In this document: positions 56,788 to 64,000 of the stretch, one piece after another
How positions within the stretch are numbered: the stretch's first letter is position 1
Layout of the letters: every line of letters starts with the position of its first letter
From: Bradyrhizobium paxllaeri
GTDB lineage: Bacteria > Pseudomonadota > Alphaproteobacteria > Rhizobiales > Xanthobacteraceae
Direction: 5' to 3'
Assembly: GCF_001693515.2 (NCBI RefSeq)
Contig: NZ_CP042968.1
Location: 4,216,001-4,280,000 of the forward strand
Length of the DNA stretch: 64,000 nucleotides
Notes under the pieces: generated by a model
What the model saw: only the letters and a program-made list of their open reading frames with translations
Database searches by the model: none
Told to the model about the DNA's origin: nothing
Translations under genes and position numbers: made by a program

Positions 56788-58052
56788 CGGTTCGCTCCTC
56801 GGGCCAGCACAAAGGGATCGCCGACGAGACCTTCGAGCGTCGCGATTGCGGTATGCAGATTCTGGGTCGCCTCCTGTTCGCGCAGATTGGCCTGCCCCAC
56901 GGAGCCGAGCACATCGAGCACTTCGAGCAGCGTGAAGCGGCCCTGTTCGAATCCGGCCTGGATCGCGTCGGCGGAGGTCCGGGCGGTCGGGATCGTGGAA
57001 TCGCGCAGGATCTGGAGTTCGCGGAGCGAGGCCGTCAGCGTGTCGTAGGCGCGCCCCGCCACCAGCAGCAGCGCGGCGCGGTTGATCGCCCGCTCGGCGC
57101 GCGTCTTCTCCAGGTTTTGCTGGGCTGCGAGAATGTCGCCCTTGTTCTGATCCCAGATCGGGAGGGCGACCGAGACTCCGAGCCTGACCGCATCGTCGCC
57201 GGTTTCGTTGTAGTGCCGCCAGCCCGCCGAAAGGCGCAGATCGGGGTAGGGCTTCAGACGCGCGATCAACAGTTCGGCATTGCGTTGCGCCCGGACCGAC
57301 GTCCAGCGCATCAGCGCCGGATTTGATTCGATCGCGGCGAGGATCTTCGCGAATGGCGGCGCGCTGCCGATGGCGACCGACCGTCCCGTTACCGAAGCAA
57401 ACGATGGTGCGTTGTCGCCCATCAGGATCGCGAGTTCGCGCCGTGCGCTCGCGAGCAGCCCGCGCGTGCGCTCGAGATCGACCCGCACGAGGTCGGCGGC
57501 GATGGTCGAACGGCCGGTTTCGGCCGGAGAGGCCGCGCCGGCGTCGATCCGGCGCTGCAGCAGCGGGGTCAGGCGGTTGAGCGAGGCGACCTGCTCGGTG
57601 AGGATCTCGACGCGGCGCTGCAAGCCGAGCACCGAAAAGAACGCGATTGCCGTCTCGGAGAGAATCTCAAGCCGCGTGGCGCGGCGTTGCCAAGTGACGG
57701 CATCGACCTCGGCAACGCCGGCGGCGATGCGGGCGTCGCGCTTGCCCCAGAGTTCGACGACCTGGCTGATCTGCAGCGTCGTTTCAGCCGATCTGGTGCC
57801 GCGATACTTGCCGCTGCCAAGCGAGTCATCCAGTTCGGCTGAAAGCTCGGGATTGGGAATCGCGCCGGCCTGGATGCGCCGGCCGGTGGCGATGCCGATG
57901 TCGCGCTCGGCGGCGGTCAGGCGAGGGTTGGTGGCCAGTGCGCGCGACAGCGCACCCGCAAGTGTCAGCACGCGCTCGCTCGCTTGGGCGTGCGCCTGGG
58001 CGACGAGAAGGGTTGCGATGGCAGCGACGGCGAACGTAAGGCGCGCGCGCAT
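56784..58052 (-). CDS. czcC: TolC-like outer membrane factor (CzcC type)
   Basis: A 422-residue outer-membrane efflux protein with signal peptide (to about residue 25, AHAQA) and two OEP repeats (about 30-215 and 225-410). LTAAERDIGIATGRRIQAGA and VSVALPIWDQNKGDILAAQQ are typical. No lipobox is seen. It is the second gene of the operon after a small Cys/His leader protein and couples to czcB. Confidence 0.9.
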   Translation of the reverse strand: MRARLTFAVAAIATLLVAQAHAQASERVLTLAGALSRALATNPRLTAAERDIGIATGRRIQAGAIPNPELSAELDDSLGSGKYRGTRSAETTLQISQVVELWGKRDARIAAGVAEVDAVTWQRRATRLEILSETAIAFFSVLGLQRRVEILTEQVASLNRLTPLLQRRIDAGAASPAETGRSTIAADLVRVDLERTRGLLASARRELAILMGDNAPSFASVTGRSVAIGSAPPFAKILAAIESNPALMRWTSVRAQRNAELLIARLKPYPDLRLSAGWRHYNETGDDAVRLGVSVALPIWDQNKGDILAAQQNLEKTRAERAINRAALLLVAGRAYDTLTASLRELQILRDSTIPTARTSADAIQAGFEQGRFTLLEVLDVLGSVGQANLREQEATQNLHTAIATLEGLVGDPFVLARGANR

Positions 58053-58083
58053 GAAGTTTGGATTCCCGAATCATCGAAAGATG

Positions 58084-58120
58084 CAGCAGTGCTGCCGGCG
58101 AGCGGACGCATTACGTCCGC
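58084..58120. other. two hairpins between the leader gene and czcC
   Basis: GCAGCA-G-TGCTGC (58084-58096) and GCGGACG-CATTA-CGTCCGC (58102-58120) are consecutive perfect stems in the 93-nt gap upstream of czcC on the minus strand. They may modulate RNA stability or readthrough between the small first gene and the pump genes. Confidence 0.45.
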
Positions 58121-58145
58121 CGCGGCGAGCGCGGTTTTTGCGATG

Positions 58146-58484
58146 TCAGGCTATGGGTGGCGGAAATTCTGCCGGAATCGGCCGCGTCGAAAGTTTGGAC
58201 ACGACAGTTTCAACCCGCACGCTGTGGGGGTTGTGCCCAGCCAGGGCCACGAAGGTCAGCTCTTCCGCGATCTGCATGCAGAATTGACAGACGGACTCGG
58301 CGCCGGCAGCAGCGCCATGATCCGTTCCATCAGCGGCGGCCATGCTCCACGTCGTCTTGGCGGCGGGCTGTGCGAAGCAATGGCCCGCGTGGCAGATGGT
58401 CAGCAGAACGAACGCGGAGAGGCACACGACCGTGATCAGTCGTCGCCAGTCGCCATTCGCAATGCGTAATCCAACGCGCTTCAA
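58146..58484 (-). CDS. small Cys/His membrane or periplasmic protein heading the czc operon
   Basis: A 112-residue protein with one hydrophobic segment (about 15-34) that ends in CHAGHC (31-36). CQFC at 66-69 and several histidines follow. The cysteine pairs and histidines suggest metal binding, like the CzcI/DUF2946-type small proteins in front of such operons, but homology is not certain. The start is taken as TTG 58484 because AAGGAG lies 7 nt upstream; the frame also opens at TTG 58505. Confidence 0.6.
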   Translation of the reverse strand: MKRVGLRIANGDWRRLITVVCLSAFVLLTICHAGHCFAQPAAKTTWSMAAADGTDHGAAAGAESVCQFCMQIAEELTFVALAGHNPHSVRVETVVSKLSTRPIPAEFPPPIA

Positions 58485-58505
58485 GCAGGCTCTCCTTCGC
58501 CCCAA

Positions 58506-58534
58506 CTGTTAGTCGCGCGTTGTGCGGGGGTCAA
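58506..58534 (-). promoter_or_regulatory. candidate promoter of the czc operon
   Basis: On the minus strand, TTGACC (58534-58529), a 17-nt spacer, then TAACAG (58511-58506) lie 22 nt before the TTG start. The -35 is good and the -10 is weak, as expected for a regulated promoter. Confidence 0.3.
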
Positions 58535-58626
58535 GGGTGGACGGTAGTGTTATACTATCACGAAGTTGCTGCATTCTCGTGCGCGCACTATGACGGATGC
58601 GCGTCGGAGGTGAGGGAGCAACGGGG

Positions 58627-59307
58627 ATGGAATTGGTAGGGCATTTGCGCCTCTCGAAACAGGTCTGGATCGATCTCGCTTTCTTCTGCGCCGTTCCGAT
58701 CGCGCTGGCGATGCTTTCCGCCGTTCTCGGACCATATGTGTCAATTTTCGGAACCGGGGGCGCAATCGCCTATGTCCTCTTGCTCGCCATTGTCCCTTGG
58801 TGGCTGACCGGCTTTGCCACCGAGTTGGCGAGCAAACGCATTCGGGGAAGACTGCCACTTTGGCTGATCGCGGCCATCGGCGCGATCATCTCCGGCCCCT
58901 TCGTGTCGCTGTACGTTTATTTCGTCAATTCGATCGCCGGCGACATCTGGCCTGCGCTGGACGCCTTGCGGCCGGCGACCTTCGGCGCAGAACATCTCAA
59001 AGCAGCCGCCTTGTCGGAGGGACGCGCCATCGTTCTCTGGATTGCCTTCGTCATCATTTTCCAGGAGACGCTGGGCTGGCAGCGATTTGCGCCGCCGGCC
59101 GCGGGAGCGAGTCGCGAGGAGCGCTTTCAACTGAGCGGCGCCGAATGGACGGCGGACGACGACGCGCTGCTGCGTTCGTTGATCGGCAGCGGCAAGCCGC
59201 CGCGGGCGATTGCGCTGGAAATGAAGCGTACCGTCGGGGGCATCCGCGCGAGGACGGCCAAGCTGGGGCTTCGGAACAACCGGATCGGGGATAGCTCCGC
59301 CGACTGA
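58627..59307 (+). CDS. membrane protein with C-terminal GcrA/Myb-like helix-turn-helix
   Basis: A 226-residue protein with four predicted membrane helices (about 14-36, 42-62, 77-99 and 134-152) and a soluble C-terminal domain. The segment EWTADDDALLRSLIGSGKPP (173-192) and the following RAIALEMKRTVGGIRARTAK (193-212) resemble the N-terminal DNA-binding helices of GcrA and SANT/Myb-like folds. That suggests a membrane-tethered regulator. It diverges from the czc operon, so metal-related control is conceivable. GGAGGTGAGGGAG lies upstream; ATG 58627 was preferred to 58597, which lies before that site. Confidence 0.65.
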   Translation: MELVGHLRLSKQVWIDLAFFCAVPIALAMLSAVLGPYVSIFGTGGAIAYVLLLAIVPWWLTGFATELASKRIRGRLPLWLIAAIGAIISGPFVSLYVYFVNSIAGDIWPALDALRPATFGAEHLKAAALSEGRAIVLWIAFVIIFQETLGWQRFAPPAAGASREERFQLSGAEWTADDDALLRSLIGSGKPPRAIALEMKRTVGGIRARTAKLGLRNNRIGDSSAD

Positions 59308-59422
59308 GGCGCGTTGCGCTTGCGCAAGCTCCCGCAAGCGAGGGCGGCGGTTTGTCGGGCGACACCTCAGCCCAAGGGGGATCTCGGCGGCGCCGCTTGA
59401 GGCCGTTTTCTCGTTCAGGCAA

Positions 59423-59674
59423 TCAGCCGAGGTACCTGGCGACCTCGAATGTGAATTTCACTTGCAGGACAAGGCCAGCGTCGTTTCTGACATCGACCGA
59501 CATTTGACGGTTGTTGCTGCCATCGTATTTTGAGGCGCGCACTGCATCTCGGGCCATTTCTGCCAAGGTTCTCGCGGCCTCTTCCTGCACAGATGCGATG
59601 CTCGATAGCTCCATTCCTTCATCATCAAATGATAGGTTATCTCCGTCCCGAAAGTCGAAGTAGTAGCGTGGCAT
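59423..59674 (-). CDS. DUF6894-like small protein
   Basis: An 83-residue protein beginning MPRYYFDFRDGDNLSFDDEG, the hallmark of the DUF6894 family common in Rhizobiales. A helix (about 27-48, SVQEEAARTLAEMARDAVRA) and beta strands follow. The function is unknown, and no partner is evident. Confidence 0.8.
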   Translation of the reverse strand: MPRYYFDFRDGDNLSFDDEGMELSSIASVQEEAARTLAEMARDAVRASKYDGSNNRQMSVDVRNDAGLVLQVKFTFEVARYLG

Positions 59675-60021
59675 CGGCCCTCATCCAGCTTAGTCGGTCG
59701 TGAGAGCTACAGAAACCAGACTTCGCCTGCTCTCAATCAGACATAGGTTTATTCGGCTGACTAATTGAGAACGCTGAGGCCTAACCGGCCGCTCACCTTC
59801 AATTGGGCCGGTGCCGAGCCACTGGCGCTCCTTCGCAAGCTGCCGGTAGCAGGCCGGCACATTTAGGATGCGCACTGAACCTGATCTGGTGGACGGTGCC
59901 ACGTCAGACCGTGCCCGCGAGTTTTAAAATAGCGACGGAATCGGAGTTTCAGAAGTTTAGGAGAGGCAGTAGAGGCAGGTTGCCTAAGTGATTGATCGCC
60001 TGTATTGATCCGCCCCGATGG
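59675..60021. other. intergenic, 347 bp, no gene supported
   Basis: This lies between the DUF6894-like gene and tRNA-Cys. Short open frames on both strands (59690-59902 minus, 59803-59991 plus) lack ribosome sites and recognisable composition. I see no integrase remnant, attachment repeat or terminator. Confidence 0.45.
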
Positions 60022-60095
60022 GGCCACGTGGCGGAGTGGTTACGCAACGGTCTGCAAAACCGTGTACACCAGTTCAATTCTGGTCGTGGCCTCCA
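60022..60095 (+). tRNA. tRNA-Cys (anticodon GCA)
   Basis: A 74-nt cloverleaf. The acceptor GGCCACG pairs with CGTGGCC. The anticodon stem ACGGT/ACCGT encloses CTGCAAA (anticodon GCA), and the T arm ACCAG-TTCAATT-CTGGT is intact. The discriminator is T, followed by an encoded CCA. Confidence 0.97.
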
Positions 60096-60152
60096 TCCAT
60101 ATAATCAATGACTTAGGCTGACTATATGAGGGGCAGCTGCAAGCCGGCCGTT

Positions 60153-60332
60153 TCAGTAGGCGGCTTGCCAGCCCTCGGGGAACGGAACCAGCGGCCAAAG
60201 GGTCCGGTTGTCGTTGGCGGCGCGCGGCGACGGATAAGAGCGCTGCGTCTGGACCATGAAATCATCCTCCCGTGCTGGCGCGATGGCCGTTTGAACGGCT
60301 TCCAGCAGCAAATCGTATTCAGCTTCGCTCAT
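60153..60332 (-). CDS. hypothetical protein, 59 aa
   Basis: A short soluble protein with an N-terminal helix (MSEAEYDLLLEAVQTAIAPA) and an aromatic, proline-rich end (RTLWPLVPFPEGWQAAY). I chose ATG 60332, which has GGAG about 6 nt upstream; the frame opens further to 60443 with less protein-like sequence. No function is assigned. Confidence 0.5.
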   Translation of the reverse strand: MSEAEYDLLLEAVQTAIAPAREDDFMVQTQRSYPSPRAANDNRTLWPLVPFPEGWQAAY

Positions 60333-60599
60333 CGCGCTCTCCGGGGTTCCAGAGGGCGACGGTCGCAAAACAACTTTGTTTCCAGATTGAGCAGATCGCT
60401 CGAATTTTAACGATTCGGCGGCCGCGGCAAGACTGGCTACCAAGGCTGGTTAATGAAGTGTTGAGGTTCCCGCGCGAACCGTAGGCTGTTCGCACGCAAG
60501 GCGCGTGTGAGAAAAATCACATTTTGCAAAATTTAGTTCGCGTATCCGGCTGGATGACGCCTGCCTCATGAGAGCGGGTGCAATCCAGGAGGCGCGGTC

Positions 60600-60857
60600 A
60601 TGAAGGCAAGGTTTGCGCGAAGTGCGGCACTGCTCCGTCGTTCCCGTCGAGCGTCGACGCTCGGTTTCCTGCTGGCGCTGATGGCGGGCGGCTCAGTGCA
60701 TGCGCAGCAAGGTACGCCGGAACAGCGCAGGGCCTGTACGCCCGACGTCTACCGGCTCTGTGCCGGCGAAATCCCCAACGTGCGGGCGATCACCGCCTGC
60801 TTGCGCCGGCAAAAGGGAAGCCTGAGTTCGGCCTGCGCGGCGGTGTTCGAGCGTTGA
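60600..60857 (+). CDS. small secreted cysteine protein
   Basis: An 85-residue protein with a long basic signal peptide cut near VHAQQ (residue 36). Four cysteines (46, 54, 67 and 79), in CTPDVYRLCAGEIPN, AITACLRRQ and SSACAAVF, are arranged like one cysteine-rich GLG1-type repeat, which is common in small Bradyrhizobium secreted proteins. The ATG follows AGGAGG. The function is unknown. Confidence 0.75.
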   Translation: MKARFARSAALLRRSRRASTLGFLLALMAGGSVHAQQGTPEQRRACTPDVYRLCAGEIPNVRAITACLRRQKGSLSSACAAVFER

Positions 60858-60878
60858 GGGCGGCGGCGCGCGACGTCC

Positions 60879-61529
60879 TCACACCTCCAGCGCTGCCAGA
60901 TTCTTCGGCAGCATCCGCTTGAATAGAGTGAGGATGCGGGCGGCTTCCTTCGCGTCCTGCGTGATGGCGTGGCGGACGGTCGCGGCGATCAGCGTCATCA
61001 TCAGTTGGGAAAACGAGGCCAGCGCGGATGCGGGCGTGTCGGGCGCGATCCGCCGCAGCGCCTCGCCGAGCAGTCCGGCGAGATAGGCGCCGTCTTCCTC
61101 GTCGAGTTTCTGCAGGGCACGGTCGGCCTGCGTCGCCTGCCAGATGTCGCGCATGACCGGCACCTCCATGAACATCCGATAGTAGCTGTCGGTAATGCGG
61201 CATAGGGCCGGATGCAGATCGCGGGTAGCCTTGACCACCGCGAGGTCGCGCTGGACGCAGTCGCGGCCAATCGCGTTGTAGCGTTCCGCCAGCGTGCCGA
61301 TGATCGCCGTCTTGTCCGGAAAGTACTGATAGAGCGAGCCGAACGGCACGCCGCTGCGTTCGACGACGTCGCTCATACGGAAGGCTTCGCTGCCTTTCTC
61401 CGCCATCAATTCCGCCGCGCAGGCCAGGATTTTTTCGAACCGCTCGCGGCTGCGCTGCTGGGTCGGGACCAGGCGCGCCAGCGCAGGCGCAGCCTCGGCT
61501 GTTTTCGGTCCGGCTTTCGCCCGCGGCAT
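60879..61529 (-). CDS. TetR family transcriptional regulator
   Basis: A 216-residue repressor-type protein. The N-terminal HTH (about 25-75) reads RSRERFEKILACAAELMAEK then VPFGSLYQYFPDKTAIIGTL, a strong TetR signature. The C-terminal ligand domain is less conserved. GAGAGGA lies before ATG 61529. It is divergent from an NmrA-like gene, with a perfect palindrome in the gap, so it most likely represses itself and the NmrA-DUF1772 pair. Confidence 0.92.
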   Translation of the reverse strand: MPRAKAGPKTAEAAPALARLVPTQQRSRERFEKILACAAELMAEKGSEAFRMSDVVERSGVPFGSLYQYFPDKTAIIGTLAERYNAIGRDCVQRDLAVVKATRDLHPALCRITDSYYRMFMEVPVMRDIWQATQADRALQKLDEEDGAYLAGLLGEALRRIAPDTPASALASFSQLMMTLIAATVRHAITQDAKEAARILTLFKRMLPKNLAALEV

Positions 61530-61563
61530 CGGTCCTCTCACATAAAAGCGACTTGACGTTACT

Positions 61564-61610
61564 AATACGAGAGTTTATCGCATTTAGCAAATACGAGATG
61601 TTCTCGTATT
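61564..61610. promoter_or_regulatory. palindromic TetR-type operator with an extra half-site
   Basis: AATACGAGA (61590-61598), spacer TGT, TCTCGTATT (61602-61610) is a perfect inverted repeat. A further direct copy of AATACGAGA lies at 61564-61572, 26 bp away. The group sits between the divergent tetR and nmrA-like starts. Confidence 0.75.
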
Positions 61611-61630
61611 GCTCCCGAAAGGATTTCTTC

Positions 61631-62452
61631 ATGTCGGAACTCCCGATTCTGATCATCGGTGGCGCGGGCAAGACCGGTGCGCGCGTCAATGCGCTGCTGC
61701 AGTCGCGCGGCATCCCGACCCGGCCAGTGTCGCGTTCGACGCCTGTACCGTTCGACTGGACCCGCCCCGAGACGTGGCCGGCCGTGCTTGCCGGCGTCTC
61801 GATGGCCTACGTCACCTATCAGCCGGATCTTGCGGTCGAGGGCGCCGCCGAGGCGATCGCGGACGTGGGCCGGCTGGCGCGCGAGAACGGGCTTGAGCGC
61901 GTCGTCCTGTTGTCGGGCCGCGGCGAGCCGAGGGCGCAGCGGGCGGAGGCAGCGCTGCAGCAGTCCGGCGTGCCCTGGACCATCGTGCGCGCGAGCTGGT
62001 TCAACCAGAATTTTTCCGAAGGCTACCTGCTCGACGGCGTACTGGCCGGCGAGATCGCACTGCCGGCGGGCGCCGTGCGAGAGCCGTTCATCGACGTCGA
62101 CGACATCGCCGAGGTCGTGGTGGCGGCGCTGACGGAGGCGCGCCATGTCGGCAAGCTCTATGAGGTGACGGGACCGCGCGCGCTGACGTTTGCGCAAGCG
62201 GTTGCCGAGATCGCCGAGGCCGCGGGGCGGCCGGTTCAGTACCGGCAGGTCGCGCCGCAGGATTTTGCAGCCGCCATGCGCCCCCATGTGCCCGACGACG
62301 TCATCGAGCTGATGCTGGAGCTGTTTACCGTCGTGCTCGACGGACGCAATTCCGCTGTCGCGCATGGCGTCGAGCAGGCGCTCGGCCGCCCCGCACGCGA
62401 CTTTTCCGACTACGCCCGCCGGACCGCCGCGACCGGTGTGTGGAGGGCTTGA
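61631..62452 (+). CDS. NmrA-like NAD(P)-binding protein
   Basis: A 273-residue atypical short-chain dehydrogenase. The Rossmann motif LIIGGAGKTGARV (GGAGKTG at 10-16) and the middle VPWTIVRASWFNQNFSEGYL are NmrA/SDR-a features. The usual catalytic YxxxK is not evident, so it may be a redox sensor or quinone oxidoreductase-like protein. ATG 61631 follows AAAGGA. Its stop lies 2 bp before the DUF1772 gene. Confidence 0.85.
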   Translation: MSELPILIIGGAGKTGARVNALLQSRGIPTRPVSRSTPVPFDWTRPETWPAVLAGVSMAYVTYQPDLAVEGAAEAIADVGRLARENGLERVVLLSGRGEPRAQRAEAALQQSGVPWTIVRASWFNQNFSEGYLLDGVLAGEIALPAGAVREPFIDVDDIAEVVVAALTEARHVGKLYEVTGPRALTFAQAVAEIAEAAGRPVQYRQVAPQDFAAAMRPHVPDDVIELMLELFTVVLDGRNSAVAHGVEQALGRPARDFSDYARRTAATGVWRA

Positions 62453-62454
62453 TC

Positions 62455-62940
62455 ATGCTGCAGATGTTGATCACCGGCCTGCTGTGGTTCTCCGCCATCG
62501 GCTGCGGCCTGCTCGCCGGGCTCTACTTCGCGTTTTCGGCCTTCATCATGACGGCGCTCGGCCGCATCGGACAGGCCGCCGGCATCGCCACCATGAATGC
62601 GATCAATGTCGTCATTGTGCAGTCGCTGTTCCTGCCGGTCTTCCTGGCAACGACGGCAACGAGCGCGGCGCTGGCGGTGATGGCGCTGTTGCGCTGGGGT
62701 GAGCCGGGCGCGATGGCGATGCTGGCCGGCGGCGTACTCTACGTGCTTGGCATGTTCGTCGTCACCATGATCTTCAACGTGCCGCTGAACAACGCGCTTG
62801 CCGCGGCCGATCCCGCAAGCCAGGAGGCCGCCTCGCTGTGGGCGCGCTATCTGACGGACTGGACGTTTTGGAATCACGTACGGACGGTCGCGTCCACGGC
62901 AGCCTGCGCGCTGTTTATCGCCGCCATTGCGGCGAAGTAA
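62455..62940 (+). CDS. DUF1772 family membrane protein (anthrone oxygenase-like)
   Basis: A 161-residue protein with four membrane helices and the DUF1772 pattern (GLLAGLYFAFSAFIMTALGR, then FNVPLNNALAA and FWNHVRTVAS). Some family members oxidise anthrone-type aromatics, though the role here is unknown. It is coupled to the NmrA-like gene (GGAGGG 7 nt upstream of the ATG at 62455) and probably shares TetR control. Confidence 0.85.
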   Translation: MLQMLITGLLWFSAIGCGLLAGLYFAFSAFIMTALGRIGQAAGIATMNAINVVIVQSLFLPVFLATTATSAALAVMALLRWGEPGAMAMLAGGVLYVLGMFVVTMIFNVPLNNALAAADPASQEAASLWARYLTDWTFWNHVRTVASTAACALFIAAIAAK

Positions 62941-62957
62941 GAAGGGCCGGCAAAGAA

Positions 62958-62983
62958 AAAGCCGCCCGGAGCAGGGCGGCTTT
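62958..62983. terminator. bidirectional intrinsic terminator
   Basis: AAAGCCGCCC, loop GGAGCA, GGGCGGCTTT: a perfect 10-bp stem. On the minus strand it is followed by TTCTTTG, on the plus strand by TTTCGAATTTTG. It lies between the convergent DUF1772 and PEP-CTERM genes. Confidence 0.85.
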
Positions 62984-63006
62984 CGAATTTTGTTCAGCGC
63001 GAGCGA

Positions 63007-63726
63007 TCAGGCCGCGGTGGGCGCGCTGCTGCTGCGCTTGCGGCGGTAGGCCATGAAGCCGACGCCCGCAAAACCGAGGATCATCATCGCCCAGGTCGAG
63101 GGTTCCGGGACCGGCGGCGCGGTTTCGAAGGTGAAGTCTGCCAGGATCTTGAGCGTCGACGTCTTGCCCTCGGGGTTCGTCCATTTGCCGGTGTTTTTGT
63201 CGTACCATCCATCGCCATATTCAGCGAAGTGGATGTCGGACACCGTAACGCCGTTGAGGGTGAACGGACCAAGGTTGTTGAGCAGTGTCTGGCTGATGTT
63301 GAACACGTTGTCAGGCGACGGGTTGGTCGTCTGCTGGATGTTCAGGCTGAACTCCTGCTTATCAAACGCATTGTTCGGCGAGGTGAAGTTCAGCGAGAAG
63401 GTGTATTTGACGTTGAAATTCTGGTCGGTGTTGTAGGTCGCAAGGTTCACCCAGGTGATCTTGCCGATGACGTAGTCGTCCTGGTTCGACGTGATGTTGC
63501 CGGTGATATCAGTAATCGTCAGCGTGCTCGGCTTGTTGTTATTCGCCGCGCCCGACATTTTGAGCACGTTGTAGTTATTGGTGATGGAGCAGGTCGGGCT
63601 GCCGCTGCAATTCGAGATGCCGGAAAAGTTGCCGTCACCGGTGAAGCTAACGACGGCCGCGTTTGCCGGGGCATGCGCCAAACCGGCCAGCAAACCCGCG
63701 GCCAAAAATTTAAATATCCTGCTCAT
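63007..63726 (-). CDS. PEP-CTERM sorting domain protein
   Basis: A 239-residue exported protein. A signal peptide (to about residue 24, ANAA) precedes a beta-rich body resembling choice-of-anchor domains ([17 protein letters not shown]). The C-terminus is [19 protein letters not shown] then YRRKR, the PEP-CTERM sorting signal for exosortase. The body is rich in Asn/Thr/Ser, unlike its neighbours, and the upstream region is AT-rich. No exosortase gene is in the window. It may be surface-exposed or part of an extracellular matrix. Confidence 0.9.
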   Translation of the reverse strand: MSRIFKFLAAGLLAGLAHAPANAAVVSFTGDGNFSGISNCSGSPTCSITNNYNVLKMSGAANNNKPSTLTITDITGNITSNQDDYVIGKITWVNLATYNTDQNFNVKYTFSLNFTSPNNAFDKQEFSLNIQQTTNPSPDNVFNISQTLLNNLGPFTLNGVTVSDIHFAEYGDGWYDKNTGKWTNPEGKTSTLKILADFTFETAPPVPEPSTWAMMILGFAGVGFMAYRRKRSSSAPTAA

Positions 63727-63928
63727 AATACGACATCCCGGTTTTTAATCTGTTTTTATTTAATGGAACCTTTTCAGATATTATATAGGTAGTCAAGTGC
63801 GGTTTAATTTCCATAATTAAATATTGTGAGGTTGCGCGGCGGCCCGTGTTCGCTCCGCGGGAAGCGCCCCCGACGGCGTCGTCCGGACCGAAGGCCAAGC
63901 CTTTTCTGATAGCTAAACAGACGATCAG

Positions 63929-63946
63929 GCCCGCCAGCTGGCGGGC
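63929..63946. repeat. perfect 18-bp palindrome near the window end
   Basis: GCCCGCCAG and CTGGCGGGC abut with no spacer. It lies upstream of the PEP-CTERM gene beyond an AT-rich stretch (63727-63830). It may be an operator, a terminator stem or a REP-type half. The flanking gene to the right is outside the window. Confidence 0.5.
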
Positions 63947-64000
63947 AGGCGGATCGCTCGCTCGGAAATCCCGCGCTGGGAGGCTTTAAATCGCGGTAAG

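Noticed and set aside
59803..59991. Short plus-strand frame next to tRNA-Cys, considered as an integrase remnant
   Set aside because: No recombinase motifs, no ribosome site and no repeat of the tRNA 3' end were seen.

Overview
The window is high-GC alphaproteobacterial chromosome, most like Bradyrhizobium or a close relative. The evidence is an H-NS-type protein of the rhizobial kind, small Rhizobiales families (DUF3551-like, DUF6894-like), an Aap general amino acid transporter, a Flp/Tad (Cpa) pilus gene set, and palindromic repeats of the Bradyrhizobium REP type. No phage, plasmid, insertion sequence, integrase, rRNA or CRISPR array was seen. Two tRNAs are present, Arg(TCT) and Cys(GCA), both with encoded CCA.

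Layout. 1-2.8 kb: small regulatory and secreted genes and tRNA-Arg. 3.1-10.5 kb: a bacterial alpha-2-macroglobulin with an intact CSEQ thioester, translationally coupled to penicillin-binding protein 1C. 10.5-14.3 kb: ArnT-like glycosyltransferase, PAP2 phosphatase, polyprenyl-phosphate glycosyltransferase and a LABN membrane protein, probably an envelope lipid/LPS sugar-modification set. 14.3-17.5 kb: Na/Pi cotransporter, PilZ protein and the TPR lipoprotein TadD. 17.6-21.9 kb: cpaB-C-D-E on the minus strand, convergent with tadD across a stretch of hairpins. Pilin, prepilin peptidase, CpaF ATPase and TadB/C are not here. 22.2-29.2 kb: a GntR regulator divergent from a crotonase, CaiB/BaiF CoA-transferase, tripartite tricarboxylate transporter and PdxA-like dehydrogenase operon, with twin inverted operator-like sites between them. 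29.2-36.4 kb: a cystathionine beta-lyase-type enzyme, aapJQMP and cysK. 36.5-39.9 kb: FAD oxidoreductase, DUF1365 and CFA-type methyltransferase, a lipid-modification trio.

40.1-49.4 kb: outer membrane factor, adaptor and two tandem RND permeases (MdtABC-like), then a DTW-domain protein. 50.4-52.2 kb: small genes of unknown function, including a 24-residue hydrophobic ORF coupled to a coiled-coil protein. 52.2-58.5 kb: a CzcCBA-type heavy-metal efflux operon with a small Cys/His leader protein and a small periplasmic protein. Divergent from it is a membrane protein with a C-terminal GcrA/Myb-like helix-turn-helix. 59.4-64 kb: small conserved genes, tRNA-Cys, a TetR-NmrA-DUF1772 module with a perfect palindromic operator, and a PEP-CTERM protein in AT-rich surroundings.

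The general theme is envelope maintenance and export: three RND permeases, pilus assembly, cell-wall repair and lipid modification, plus nutrient uptake. The points most worth a second look are the membrane-anchored putative regulator beside czc, the crotonase lacking both catalytic glutamates, the REP element translated inside PbpC, the coupled micro-ORF, and the operator architectures at 22.9 and 61.6 kb. All functional calls rest on reading the sequence without a database search.
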